Shown: in pieces, positions 15,860 to 25,088 of the stretch
Layout of the letters: each line of letters begins with the position of its first letter
Numbering within the stretch: the first letter of the stretch is position 1
DNA from: G963663615 sp963663615
GTDB lineage: Bacteria; Bacteroidota; Ignavibacteria; Ignavibacteriales; Melioribacteraceae
Assembly (NCBI GenBank): GCA_963663615.1
Contig: OY760517.1
Span: 3,348,001 to 3,412,000 of the forward strand
Direction of reading: 5' to 3'
Length of the DNA: 64,000 bases
Program-made: the position numbers and the translations under genes
The notes under the pieces: generated by a model
Databases searched by the model: none
Told to the model about the DNA's origin: nothing
The model's input: only the letters and a program-made list of their open reading frames with translations

Positions 15860-18800
15860 ATCCTCCTCTCAATTCTGCCCAATATATCTACTTCTACCTT
15901 GATATATTTTTGTTTACTACAATTCATTCGCCATAGATTTTTATTTTCGGAATCACAATGGTGTAATATACCAATTTCATTTCCTGTAAATTTCCTGATC
16001 TTATAGAGGTGATTAAAGATATAATCCTTATCGTCAGGAATATCATCAATGTTTTCATCCAAGATCAATAAATAATCATCTTGTGTAATTGTAAACAAAT
16101 ATTCAAGTTCAGGAAAATCATCGATTAGAGATTGATTTCTTATTTTTCTATTGACTGCATCATAAAAAGAAATGATATTCATAATTTTTTTACCTTTTTT
16201 ATTGGCATAAATATTTGCACAATAGTTATTCTTTAGCATAACATTTCTTTCGGAAATTTTTCCATTCTTATCTTTAACAATAATGCTCTGTGGTTTATGC
16301 ACTGCTTTTATCCTTACACTACGAATCCTGACTCCTTTTCCCGCCTCATTGTATTGTACCAGGTCTTCATTCAATACTTGTTTAATAGATTTACCAGTTA
16401 GTTCAGCAGTTTCTTTAATAAGTTCAATAATTGGCTTATCAACAATTTTATCTACTTGTTCTGGTGTAAGTTTACTCAGCTGTTTTTTAACAACATACTC
16501 TTCTCTTCCTGAATAGGGATCCAATATTTTACCATAGATTGTTTCTTCATGCAGCTGACCTCTTACCGACATAATACCTTTTTGATGTTCCCGGCTACCA
16601 GAACGTCTGTGATAATACTTGTTATTTTTAGTTGAGAGTAATCGTTTATCCTTTCGATGTGAAACCAATATAGAGGAAACAAACTTTACTACTTCGTTCC
16701 TAAAACCTTCGAACGGTGGTTCAAACCTGTCCTGAATAACCTTGTCATGAATTCTTAGGCTATGGTACCTGCTAATCTGTTGCAAAAACCTTATGCTGGT
16801 GTAAGCAATAACAATAGCATCAATAGCATGATGGCGGTGGTCATCCCTGCTTTTTTTATCCTCTTCCGATTTTATTATAGTATTAAGTCCCCAATAGCGT
16901 CTTAGTTTTGCAGTAGCAGCACCATTTGTAACTTCAACACTTTCAATAGCTTCAAGGCATTTTTTCTTTAATGCAACTGCAACCCAGCGGTCATTATTTA
17001 GCTGATCGGGTCTAAACTCATCAGGAATTTCTTCGAGCAGAAGTCTTTCTTTTTTTGCATTTCCGAACTTGGTAGTACGTTGCTTAAATTTTCTTAATTC
17101 GTCTTCATTTTCAGCAAAATATTCTATTGGTGTTTTGTTTCCTTTATCACGATTAAATGTTCTTTCGGACAAAGTTTTATTTGCGAATGAATCATCAAAG
17201 GAAACAGAGTAAGGAATAATATGCTCAACTTCATATTCAGGACTAAAAAGGCGTTCAACTGAAATCACCTTACCTGTATAAACCGAAATTCTGCCGCACT
17301 CAAGCCATAATCTAAATTTTTCCTTATCTGAAGGTTTTACATTTCTGCTAAATCTTCTAAAATCATCACTGGAAAGTTCACTCGTTAATTTGGAAAGTTC
17401 AGCACCACTATGCTCAAGTTCAAGCCACAGTTCAAACTTAAGCAATTCACTTTTACCAACTCTATCAAAATGGAATTTTTCTTTAAGAAATTTTTCATAT
17501 TCATCTCGTAATGCACGCTTATCCCTGTTGTTCCTATGGCTCTTTTCTCTTATATCCTTTGGCATATTTAGATCGCGTCCCATTTCAATACGCACAATAT
17601 CAGGTTTGCCATACTTTTTAATTACAGCATTAATTACTTTAATGCACTCGGTAACCGAACGTTTTACCAGAGGACTCATAATCTGCGAAAGAACAGGGTC
17701 GTTGTTGGAAACTAAAATCTTTTCGGTAAGCGGTGGTCTCTCTTCCCCTTCAAGAAAATAATCCGAATGCCGATAACCTTCTTCTTCACAAGCTTTATTA
17801 TACTCCTTACCCTGTTTAAGATGCTTTAATATTTTACCGATAGCCTTTGTACTTAAGTTGCCATAGTCTTGTTCTAAAGCAACATTGGCAAGTTTTTTTG
17901 CAACATCCAAAGGCAATCCGTGTTTAGCTTGCAAGTTATTAACCAGCCATTCCGAATCATGAGCATAGTACAGTTTTTCCCAAATTAAAAATAATTCCCT
18001 GTCAGAAAGAGAATTAAATTTATCTGTACCCACAACTTGCATAATTTTGGAATAAGTAGTATTACCCTTTATTTTTGGAGGTAGATCGTTTAGTGAGGCT
18101 GATGATTCAAGACTAAGAATCTTTTTAATTTTAGCATGACTAATATCGCTATTAACCATTAAAAAATTTGCCAGTTTTAACTTTTCAGATTGCTCAAGTT
18201 TTCTATGAATTTCTTTTTTATCATCAACTCGAATACTATTTATGGTGTGCCAAATTCTAAACTCCTGAAATTGAGGTGAACTTTTTGGTGCAACTCTCTT
18301 TTTAGGTTCAAACCTGCATTTGGCTACCAGGTGCTTTTGTGATTTTAGCGGGCGTGCATAGAAGATTATATTATCTCTTATTTCTATCTTGTTTTTTTCA
18401 GTTAGTGTATCAGGATAGAACTCAGCTTGTTTATCCCAAATCAAATCAAATTCGGTAATATAATTATCCCGATACACAAACCTGGCTCTTATTCTCTCAT
18501 TTGCCTCATAAGTATTATCGTTCAACTGGCTTCCCTGTTTGAAGAGGGTGTAAAAATATTCGCCAACTGTACGGCAGCCAAACAGTTTTATTTTTTCATT
18601 TAGTTCATCCAGTTCTTTATAATAATCCGACTTTGATTTTGCCTCTTCGCTCTGTTCTGATTTTCGATTACTTTTAAATCCACGTCTTTTATTTAACAAC
18701 AGTAATATTCTACCAAGCTGGAATAAAGTAATTCTCTCATCAAGCCCCTTTGCTCTCAGTTCGTATAACTCAGCTGGTGTTTCAGTAAAATGCTCGGGGT

Positions 18801-19038
18801 ACATGTTTAAATCATCTAACTTTCGCATAAGTAATTCTCTTCGCAACTTATAACGGAAAAGTTTTCGCCTTATCCCCCTTGCTTCACGCCTTTTTACATT
18901 TCTCGATTCTTCAACACCTTTAACTCTATTAACCCCCTCGGAGAAAATTCTAACTCCTGTATCAATAATTCCATTTTCATTTATTAGTGCCCAACCAACT
19001 GAATTTGTACCAACATCAATACCAAGTGTATTTTTCAT
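15856..19038 (-). CDS. cas9: CRISPR effector nuclease Cas9 (subtype II-C)
   Basis: RNA-guided nuclease that cuts both strands of invading DNA using crRNA and tracrRNA. From the ATG at 19038, which has GAGGG just upstream, it has 1060 residues, in the short II-C range; an ATG 27 bases earlier would add MFIKNQEGN and is less likely. Catalytic residues are in place: RuvC-I D8 in LGIDVGTNSVGW, RuvC-II E485 in VRIEMGRDLN, HNH H606 in EVEHIIPYS, and RuvC-III H737 and D740 in HHAIDAIVIA. An arginine-rich bridge helix lies near residues 45-75 (RNVKRREARGIRRKLFRYKL). The PAM-interacting C-terminus is divergent and its preference cannot be read. Head gene of cas9-cas1-cas2. Confidence 0.97.
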   Translation of the reverse strand: MKNTLGIDVGTNSVGWALINENGIIDTGVRIFSEGVNRVKGVEESRNVKRREARGIRRKLFRYKLRRELLMRKLDDLNMYPEHFTETPAELYELRAKGLDERITLFQLGRILLLLNKRRGFKSNRKSEQSEEAKSKSDYYKELDELNEKIKLFGCRTVGEYFYTLFKQGSQLNDNTYEANERIRARFVYRDNYITEFDLIWDKQAEFYPDTLTEKNKIEIRDNIIFYARPLKSQKHLVAKCRFEPKKRVAPKSSPQFQEFRIWHTINSIRVDDKKEIHRKLEQSEKLKLANFLMVNSDISHAKIKKILSLESSASLNDLPPKIKGNTTYSKIMQVVGTDKFNSLSDRELFLIWEKLYYAHDSEWLVNNLQAKHGLPLDVAKKLANVALEQDYGNLSTKAIGKILKHLKQGKEYNKACEEEGYRHSDYFLEGEERPPLTEKILVSNNDPVLSQIMSPLVKRSVTECIKVINAVIKKYGKPDIVRIEMGRDLNMPKDIREKSHRNNRDKRALRDEYEKFLKEKFHFDRVGKSELLKFELWLELEHSGAELSKLTSELSSDDFRRFSRNVKPSDKEKFRLWLECGRISVYTGKVISVERLFSPEYEVEHIIPYSVSFDDSFANKTLSERTFNRDKGNKTPIEYFAENEDELRKFKQRTTKFGNAKKERLLLEEIPDEFRPDQLNNDRWVAVALKKKCLEAIESVEVTNGAATAKLRRYWGLNTIIKSEEDKKSRDDHRHHAIDAIVIAYTSIRFLQQISRYHSLRIHDKVIQDRFEPPFEGFRNEVVKFVSSILVSHRKDKRLLSTKNNKYYHRRSGSREHQKGIMSVRGQLHEETIYGKILDPYSGREEYVVKKQLSKLTPEQVDKIVDKPIIELIKETAELTGKSIKQVLNEDLVQYNEAGKGVRIRSVRIKAVHKPQSIIVKDKNGKISERNVMLKNNYCANIYANKKGKKIMNIISFYDAVNRKIRNQSLIDDFPELEYLFTITQDDYLLILDENIDDIPDDKDYIFNHLYKIRKFTGNEIGILHHCDSENKNLWRMNCSKQKYIKVEVDILGRIERRI

Positions 19039-19047
19039 GTTACCCTC

Positions 19048-19077
19048 TTGATTTTTAATGAACAAATTGTATTTTTG
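19048..19077 (+). promoter_or_regulatory. Bacteroidetes-type promoter of the tracrRNA
   Basis: TTG at 19048-19050 and TATTTTTG at 19070-19077 match the -33 TTG and -7 TAnnTTTG elements of Bacteroidetes promoters, with 19 bases between them. A start a few bases after 19077 puts the RNA 5' end at the anti-repeat (19082). The promoter sits in the leader of the divergent cas9 gene. Confidence 0.65.
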
Positions 19078-19081
19078 TAAT

Positions 19082-19155
19082 GAAAGCTTATTACAATAAA
19101 GATTTTTCTGCAGGCTATATAGCCTTTGCTCCGGCTCGACCGGAGTTTTTATTTT
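19082..19155 (+). ncRNA. tracrRNA of the II-C CRISPR system
   Basis: Trans-activating RNA that pairs with the crRNA repeat and binds Cas9. Bases 19082-19097 (GAAAGCTTATTACAAT) pair with the first 16 bases of the repeat over all 16 positions, two of them G-U. Next come a short A/T-rich linker, a perfect palindromic hairpin AGGCTATATAGCCT (19112-19125), and a stem CTCCGG / CCGGAG (19129-19145) followed by TTTTTATTTTT, which serves as terminator. The gene is divergent from cas9, with its start about 44 bases from the cas9 ATG. It was identified here from sequence complementarity alone. Confidence 0.9.
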
Positions 19156-19319
19156 TAAATAAAATAATAAAAGATTTGATAATTTGCACTAAATAACCCG
19201 GACTTCACCCTCCTGTTAATAACAATTAAGTTGCATAATTGTTAAACACAGCTGGACAGATAACAATACGCTTCAATAATATCTCAAATTAAATCCCATC
19301 TAACAGGATATAACTCAAT

Positions 19320-20372
19320 CTACTCTGATCTGCCTTCGGGTACGCCAAATTCTTTTTCGAGTTGTTTTTTAATATTACCAGTACTCATAATTACAAGGTA
19401 ATCGCATTTTGCAATTTTAATGCCTTCGGGGGGATTTTTATACAATTTGTATTTGCCGTTTTCGTTTTTGGAAATACCCATAAGTATTGAGTTAAACTTC
19501 TTTTTCAACTCCAGAAATACATCCAGGTAATCCTTTCCAATCATCTTGTTGGGCTCAATAATTTTATACTCGGCAATATCATATTCAAGTTCGCTATTGG
19601 AGGTACCCATCAGTTCTTCGGTAAGATCAGCAACATCCGGCTCAAAAATGTAGCTTGCTACAAGTCGGGAGGTTATTTCATCACGTGGAATTGTTTTTTC
19701 TATACCGGCAGAAACAAATGTATCCTGCAAGTTTGAGTTTTGCAATGCAACAATAAGATTTATATTACCATAAATTTTGCGTGCGTTAAGCACATAAACC
19801 AGTGATTGGGTATCATCAGGAAAGCTTACAAACACAGAAGAGGCATCTCTGATGTTCACCTTGTCCAGCGAGCCGAAGTTTTCATAATCGGCAAAAAGCG
19901 TAAATACTTTTGTACCGTAAAGGTTGTTGATAAGATCAATATCATCCTTGCTGTTAGTTACAACTGCAAGCTCCTTGTTTGCCTGAATAATTTCCTTGGC
20001 AACTTTCTGACTATAATTATTCCAATCTATAATAACCACATGATTTTTAAAATCAGTACCATACTGTCCCAACTTCTTCATCTCCATAAATCTGTTAAAA
20101 AAGGATGTAAACTTACCAATAAGGTAACCAATAAGTCCCACGCTGGCTATAACAAAAACGTAGCCAATAATTTTGCCTTCCGGGGTAACGGGATATTTGT
20201 CGCCATAGCCAACAGTAGTAAGCGAAACCATCATATACCACAAACTATCCCAAATATTGTTAATACTTGAGCCATTGGCACCACGTTCAAAATAGACAAG
20301 TAGCATGTTTATACCAATAACCAAAAGCAAAACAAACGCGAATTGTATATTTGCAACCGTACTTTTTTTCAT
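19320..20372 (-). CDS. Potassium channel with cytoplasmic TrkA-N/RCK domain
   Basis: A two-transmembrane-helix K+ channel of 350 residues. Helix 1 spans about 8-28, the pore helix leads into the selectivity filter TTVGYGD (52-58), and helix 2 covers about 68-90. From about 108 an RCK domain starts (NHVVIIDWNNYSQKVAKEII), and a C-terminal TrkA-C-like region follows (about 260-345, ENGKYKLYKNPP). The nucleotide-binding loop is unusual: the canonical GxGxxG is replaced by DWNNYS, so the RCK domain may bind another ligand such as Ca2+ or none. It is the last gene of a long same-strand run that includes spermidine synthase, DUF350 and DUF4178 genes, a set I recall seeing with such channels in other bacteria. 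Confidence 0.9.
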   Translation of the reverse strand: MKKSTVANIQFAFVLLLVIGINMLLVYFERGANGSSINNIWDSLWYMMVSLTTVGYGDKYPVTPEGKIIGYVFVIASVGLIGYLIGKFTSFFNRFMEMKKLGQYGTDFKNHVVIIDWNNYSQKVAKEIIQANKELAVVTNSKDDIDLINNLYGTKVFTLFADYENFGSLDKVNIRDASSVFVSFPDDTQSLVYVLNARKIYGNINLIVALQNSNLQDTFVSAGIEKTIPRDEITSRLVASYIFEPDVADLTEELMGTSNSELEYDIAEYKIIEPNKMIGKDYLDVFLELKKKFNSILMGISKNENGKYKLYKNPPEGIKIAKCDYLVIMSTGNIKKQLEKEFGVPEGRSE

Positions 20373-20448
20373 TTAATAATTCTTTTTGTTCATCTATCTC
20401 AATAATACAGAACAAAAAACATTTATTCAAACAATTGAAGTTACTACT

Positions 20449-21684
20449 TTAATTTAATTCTGTAATTATCCATTGGTCATTAAAGTTAGTAGTCGAAGCA
20501 CCCTTTTCATGGAATAAGTCCCATGCGTTTAAATAGGTGGTATTTGGAGGGAATTTACAGTAAACTGATGTGTTGTTTAAAATTTTGTAGCCCATATAAG
20601 CATCTTCTTTCCCATAATAATCAGCATGGATTGTAATATCAGAGCCTGAATTGTTTTTAATAGTAATTGTTTTAGAAGAATGATCACTGCCAACAACCCA
20701 ATAAAACTCGTAATTATCAACTATAGTTTTTTCTGCTAAATAGTCATATCTTTGGGCAGAACTTGTCTTATAAGCAGAAAGGGTATAAACTTTCTGTCTA
20801 ATATAAAATTTTCTCTCATCTCCAGCTAAAAGATACGATAAACCTGCTACAGGATCGTTTGATACCATCCAGTCTTCAATTAACTGATCATTTGCTTGAA
20901 TGCTAATAGTCTCATTCGTAGGATTTTTAATAACGATTACCCCTGTTCTTCCAACATTACTCCAGTAATAAACAGGAATCAAGAAGTCTCTTTGTGGATA
21001 AGATGAGTTCATTACAACTTCATATTTTCTTTCAAAGTCGTCTTTATCAATCCAACCAATATCCGTCCTAACGTCATTTGAGTATGGATTTGATATCCAG
21101 TAATTGAAATAGAGATAATGTAAACCATATTCTATCCCAACTTTTTTTGACTCCATACCAGGACTCAAAGCAGCTATTTTTGAACCGGTTTTGCTGTTTA
21201 AATAAACATCCACTGAATAGTCGTTAGAAATACCATTTTTACCACTGTCAGGATAAGAAAATTCAATGGTCCCAACCCCCAGACCTCTATCGCCCTCTGT
21301 GATAATCCATTCCGTCCTGTCTACGATACTATTATTATTTGACAGAACAATTTCCCATTGTCGATAAAGCGATGTAATATTTGGGTCATTTACGTTTCCA
21401 ACATCATTCAATTTCCAAATCCTAAGAAGTTTTGAATCATTTCCATCATTTGGGACATCAATTAAGAATTTTTCATAATTTGGTTCAATGATTTTAATAA
21501 AGTTATTAAATCCATCAAATAATAGAATATAATCATCCAATGTATTTGTCACATAAAGATTTCCAGAATAATCTTCATCACTATTTTCTCTACTAAAAAT
21601 AATTGAGTTGTCATTTGTCTGTTCAGATAGGCAACTGCTGATTAAAACAAGAAGTAGTATAGATATAAAATATTTTCGAAGCAT
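20449..21684 (-). CDS. Exported lipoprotein, paralogue of the gene at 22419
   Basis: A 411-residue protein with a lipoprotein signal (hydrophobic stretch ending LISSCLS, cysteine at 18). Family unknown to me. The middle third aligns with the protein encoded at 22419: DVYLNSKTGSKIAALSPGM here against DIFLNSRTGAKLATLKAGQ there, and IGWIDKD against LGWVEKE. Both also share a preceding segment with RQWEIVLS / KRWKVPLH. The C-terminal part (about 270-411) looks like repeated beta-rich modules, with ITIKNNSGSDITIHADY as an example. It lies 4 bases after the beta-barrel-like gene at 21689, so the three genes form one operon. A surface or periplasmic partner role is inferred only from this arrangement. 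Confidence 0.7.
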   Translation of the reverse strand: MLRKYFISILLLVLISSCLSEQTNDNSIIFSRENSDEDYSGNLYVTNTLDDYILLFDGFNNFIKIIEPNYEKFLIDVPNDGNDSKLLRIWKLNDVGNVNDPNITSLYRQWEIVLSNNNSIVDRTEWIITEGDRGLGVGTIEFSYPDSGKNGISNDYSVDVYLNSKTGSKIAALSPGMESKKVGIEYGLHYLYFNYWISNPYSNDVRTDIGWIDKDDFERKYEVVMNSSYPQRDFLIPVYYWSNVGRTGVIVIKNPTNETISIQANDQLIEDWMVSNDPVAGLSYLLAGDERKFYIRQKVYTLSAYKTSSAQRYDYLAEKTIVDNYEFYWVVGSDHSSKTITIKNNSGSDITIHADYYGKEDAYMGYKILNNTSVYCKFPPNTTYLNAWDLFHEKGASTTNFNDQWIITELN

Positions 21685-21688
21685 TTTT

Positions 21689-22417
21689 TTATATCCCTAT
21701 ACTAAAAATTGTAAAGTCCATATTAAACATCAATGACCAACCGCCAAGGTAGAATGCATCAAAATATTCTTCCTTTTCCTTAAGGTAACTAAAACGTGAA
21801 AATGTATAATTCAGAATTATTGCTACGCCATTCTCATTTGAAATATTACTCATTCCATAAAATCCAACTCCTACAGTTAAGGATTCACTATCGCTAAAAA
21901 ATTTCTCTTTCTCTTTAGCTTCATTCTCTTCACTCCATAAACTGCTCGAGATCTCCTTGGAATATTTGAGTAGGGAGACTTTACTAATTCCAAATTGTAG
22001 AATAAACGGTTCTTGCCTTAACTTTAGAAACATTTTTTTCTCCAGTAGGTCCATCTTATAAGTTATTCTATTTGAAACTGTGCTTGAGGAATAGTAAGCT
22101 GAAAAATCAGATTGGGTTGATTCTATATCAAATGCAAATTTATTTCTTGTAAACCCAATACCAAACCCCAAAGAAACGATTTTATGTCTTGTAAGATGTA
22201 CTTCCAAAAACATATCACCCGAAAAGCCTAAAAAGTTCTCTGGCTTACTAATATCAGCTGGACTAACTTTACTAATGAAAGGGCTGAATTTAGCTTCATA
22301 TTTACTTATCCCATATGCATTTCCGCCAATATTAAAACCCAAACTAAACAAACTCCATTGTGCAGTTAAATTAGTTGCAATAAATAAAAAGAATATCAGT
22401 AGAATTGATCTTTTCAT
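21689..22417 (-). CDS. Exported protein, likely small outer-membrane beta-barrel
   Basis: A 242-residue protein with a clear signal peptide (residues 1-19, ending TNLTAQ). The mature part alternates hydrophobic and polar residues and ends on aromatic-rich segments (GGWSLMFNMDFTIFSIGI), the look of an outer-membrane barrel whose last strand ends near a hydrophobic residue. Glycine-aromatic pairs such as SLGFGIGF and VGVGFYGMSN support strands. No named family was recognised. It is placed between two paralogous lipoprotein genes with gaps of 1 and 4 bases, which makes translation coupling and a joint envelope function plausible. Confidence 0.6.
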   Translation of the reverse strand: MKRSILLIFFLFIATNLTAQWSLFSLGFNIGGNAYGISKYEAKFSPFISKVSPADISKPENFLGFSGDMFLEVHLTRHKIVSLGFGIGFTRNKFAFDIESTQSDFSAYYSSSTVSNRITYKMDLLEKKMFLKLRQEPFILQFGISKVSLLKYSKEISSSLWSEENEAKEKEKFFSDSESLTVGVGFYGMSNISNENGVAIILNYTFSRFSYLKEKEEYFDAFYLGGWSLMFNMDFTIFSIGI

Positions 22418-22418
22418 T

Positions 22419-23420
22419 TTAGTCTTCTATTTTCCAGTAATATGTAGAATCTGACTGAATTAGTACATTTGTTTGAGAATGTGTTGCAGTTGTGCTTAAA
22501 TTTTTTGCTATAAATGAATAAGTAGTTTCTTTAGCAAGAAGAGTATAAGTCATACTCTCATTAGCAGCAATTGTTGACATATTCTGAATTGGTTCATCTG
22601 TGTACATAACGTTTTCAACTAACTTGCTTCCAACCCAAATCTGCAATGGGATAGATGTTTGATTAGTTATAGAAATATTACCATAAAGTGTCTCTGCTAA
22701 ACAACCACTGCACCAATGCGGTACTTGTCTAAAAACATCCTGGCGGCTATCATTTAGCACTAAATATATTGGCACTTCATTACCGTTAACAACCTCTTTT
22801 TCAACCCAGCCTAATTCTGTTTCTGCATCAGGTGTATTTGGGTCAGAATACCAATATCTGTAGTACAATGTATAATTCCCATAATCAACACCAACTGTTT
22901 TGTTTGTTTGCCCCGCTTTAAGCGTTGCAAGTTTTGCTCCGGTTCTACTATTTAAGAAAATATCAACTGAATTTTCAGTTCCACCTATATAACTAAAGGT
23001 TAAGCTTCCACTTGCTATTTCAGTATTATCAGATTTAATTAACCAAGTAACTCTATGCTCCAATTCCATACTATTATGCAGTGGCACTTTCCACCTTTTA
23101 AATATTTTGGAATTATCAGGATTTGTAAGGTTTTCTTTGATATCAACATATCTGTACACTTCTAGCTCGGATGCAATGCCTGAAGGGTTTGCAATGTAAA
23201 GTAAAAAATCCTCTGAAGTTGCTGGTAAAACTCCAATTTTTACTCCTCCTCTATAAAGGACTAGTTCCTCTTCTGTAAAATTAAGAATCACCAGATTGCC
23301 TTCGGTAGCCGACTGAAGTAATGTTAGAGAATTATTGTTTGAGCTTATTGTATCTTCCTCGTCGCATGACAAAAGGAGCATAAAGAAGAATAATAAAAGA
23401 ATTATTGAGTGTACTTTCAT
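22419..23420 (-). CDS. Exported lipoprotein, paralogue of the gene at 20449
   Basis: First gene of the three-gene unit, 333 residues. The signal ends in LLLSCDEED, a lipobox with cysteine at 19 followed by acidic residues. A beta-rich region follows, and residues about 130-220 align with the downstream paralogue (SVDIFLNSRTGAKLATL and TELGWVEKE). Unlike the paralogue it has a CSGC pair near residue 238 that could form a disulfide or bind metal. The C-terminus (LAKETTYSFIAKNLS) also resembles the paralogue but lacks its last module. Function unknown; export and paralogy are what the sequence shows. Confidence 0.7.
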   Translation of the reverse strand: MKVHSIILLLFFFMLLLSCDEEDTISSNNNSLTLLQSATEGNLVILNFTEEELVLYRGGVKIGVLPATSEDFLLYIANPSGIASELEVYRYVDIKENLTNPDNSKIFKRWKVPLHNSMELEHRVTWLIKSDNTEIASGSLTFSYIGGTENSVDIFLNSRTGAKLATLKAGQTNKTVGVDYGNYTLYYRYWYSDPNTPDAETELGWVEKEVVNGNEVPIYLVLNDSRQDVFRQVPHWCSGCLAETLYGNISITNQTSIPLQIWVGSKLVENVMYTDEPIQNMSTIAANESMTYTLLAKETTYSFIAKNLSTTATHSQTNVLIQSDSTYYWKIED

Positions 23421-23514
23421 AATGCCTCAACTTTTAAATTGTCCTCAATCTTATTAACAATTTAATCGTTAAGACTTTAAAAGTCAATATGTTTTATTGT
23501 TAACTATTAATAAT

Positions 23515-25050
23515 TTAATATATATCCCAGTTCCCTTTAAGATAATAGCGATAAAGCACAGGTTCGTGAATCCGGTTAACTTTTACACTATCCACTTTAA
23601 AAGTATAAATATTTTTCCCGAAAGATGTAACAAGATTCATCGCTTCGTTGGTAAGCCATTTAAGATTTTTACTATCATAATCCTGTGCATGCAAAACATT
23701 TTTAAGATTTCCATCCATACTGGTTTTACTGCCGAGCACCCAACCCCATTCACCCATGGTAATTATCTGGTTATGCAGCCGCACAGTTTCAAATCCCGCT
23801 TCATTCATGGTTTTATCTATACAAAGAAAAGCCTCGGTTGCAAAATAGGGCGAGCCTGCCTGCGTAATTATAAATCCGTGCTCACGCAGGATATGCTTGC
23901 ACATACTGTAAAACTCATAACTATATAGCCTGCCAAGCTCAACCGAACGCGGATCCGGCAAATCTATAATAATAACATCGTAAAAGTTTTTGGTTTTTTC
24001 AACAAAATGAAAACCATCGGTATTTATCACATTAACCTTGCTGTTGAGGAACGAACCCTTGTTCATTTCGAGGAATGGCGGATACGTTTTTGCCAGATCA
24101 GTCATTGCCGGATCAAGGTCAATCAAATCAATTTTCTTCACGGACTCGTACTTAAGTATTTCACGAGCTGCACAACCATCACCACCACCAAGCACAAGTA
24201 CATCCTGCGGAGCCTTAGCCAACGACATAATTGGGTGTACAAGTGGTTCATGATACATAACTTCATCCAGCGTTGAAAGCTGCAAGTTACCATTAATATA
24301 TAACCAGTAATTATCTTTCCAGTTTGTAACAACAATCTTCTGGTATTTACTTTGCTTTTCGAAAACAATTTTATCCTTGTAACGAGCCTGCTCACTATGC
24401 AAAATAATAGGACTCGCAAAATACAAACCGGCAGCAAGCAAAGTAACAGTAACGACACCAAACGATGTTATCCTAACCCTGTCAAGCCTCACAACATTTG
24501 ATGAAACCATTACAAACAACCCAACTGCAACAGTAAAGTTGAGTGTTCCGAGAATAAACGGAGTATAGGTTAATCCAAAATAAGGGAGCCCAACAAATAC
24601 AAAGAACAAACCGCCAAGCAAGCTTCCGTAATAGTCGTTTTCAATAACCGAGGCAACATTTACCTTAAGTACCTCAAGCTCACTGTTTAATCTAACAACA
24701 AGAGGTATCTCCATACCAATCAGAACACCAATTGATATGCTAAGAATATATATTATAAGTCCGGTATAAATAGTATAAGCTGAAACCGTGTAGGCAATAA
24801 GAGGTGAAAATGAAACCAGCAGGGAGAGTATAAACTCAATAAACACAAATTTTATTAGCAGATTAGTTTCAAGGTAACGGCTTAAACGGCTTCCAAGTCC
24901 CATAGCAAAAAGCATGGTTGAAACAATAAGCGACCACTGCACCACAGAATCGCCAAGAAAGTAAGTAGCAAGAGTAGATAAAATATATTCGGCAACAATA
25001 CCGGAAAGTCCGGTAGCAAAAATAGCAATTTTAAGTATCCAGGATTTCAC
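23515..25050 (-). CDS. Membrane-bound spermidine synthase-like protein
   Basis: A 511-residue fusion of seven or so transmembrane helices (about 5-215) to a polyamine aminopropyltransferase domain. The C-terminal domain has the nucleotide-binding loop DVLVLGGGDGCAAREILKYE, the acidic residues in KIDLIDLDPAMTDLAKTYP, and DVIIIDLPDPRSVELGRLYS, where the aspartate pair is typical of the SpeE family. Such proteins transfer an aminopropyl group from decarboxylated S-adenosylmethionine to an amine, but the true substrate of the membrane form is uncertain. It is preceded by DUF350, a lipoprotein and DUF4178 genes in the same direction. It lacks an adjacent SAM decarboxylase gene. Confidence 0.85.
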   Translation of the reverse strand: MKSWILKIAIFATGLSGIVAEYILSTLATYFLGDSVVQWSLIVSTMLFAMGLGSRLSRYLETNLLIKFVFIEFILSLLVSFSPLIAYTVSAYTIYTGLIIYILSISIGVLIGMEIPLVVRLNSELEVLKVNVASVIENDYYGSLLGGLFFVFVGLPYFGLTYTPFILGTLNFTVAVGLFVMVSSNVVRLDRVRITSFGVVTVTLLAAGLYFASPIILHSEQARYKDKIVFEKQSKYQKIVVTNWKDNYWLYINGNLQLSTLDEVMYHEPLVHPIMSLAKAPQDVLVLGGGDGCAAREILKYESVKKIDLIDLDPAMTDLAKTYPPFLEMNKGSFLNSKVNVINTDGFHFVEKTKNFYDVIIIDLPDPRSVELGRLYSYEFYSMCKHILREHGFIITQAGSPYFATEAFLCIDKTMNEAGFETVRLHNQIITMGEWGWVLGSKTSMDGNLKNVLHAQDYDSKNLKWLTNEAMNLVTSFGKNIYTFKVDSVKVNRIHEPVLYRYYLKGNWDIY

Positions 25051-25088
25051 AAAGTACCCATAAAATAGTCAATCATATATATAAGTAA

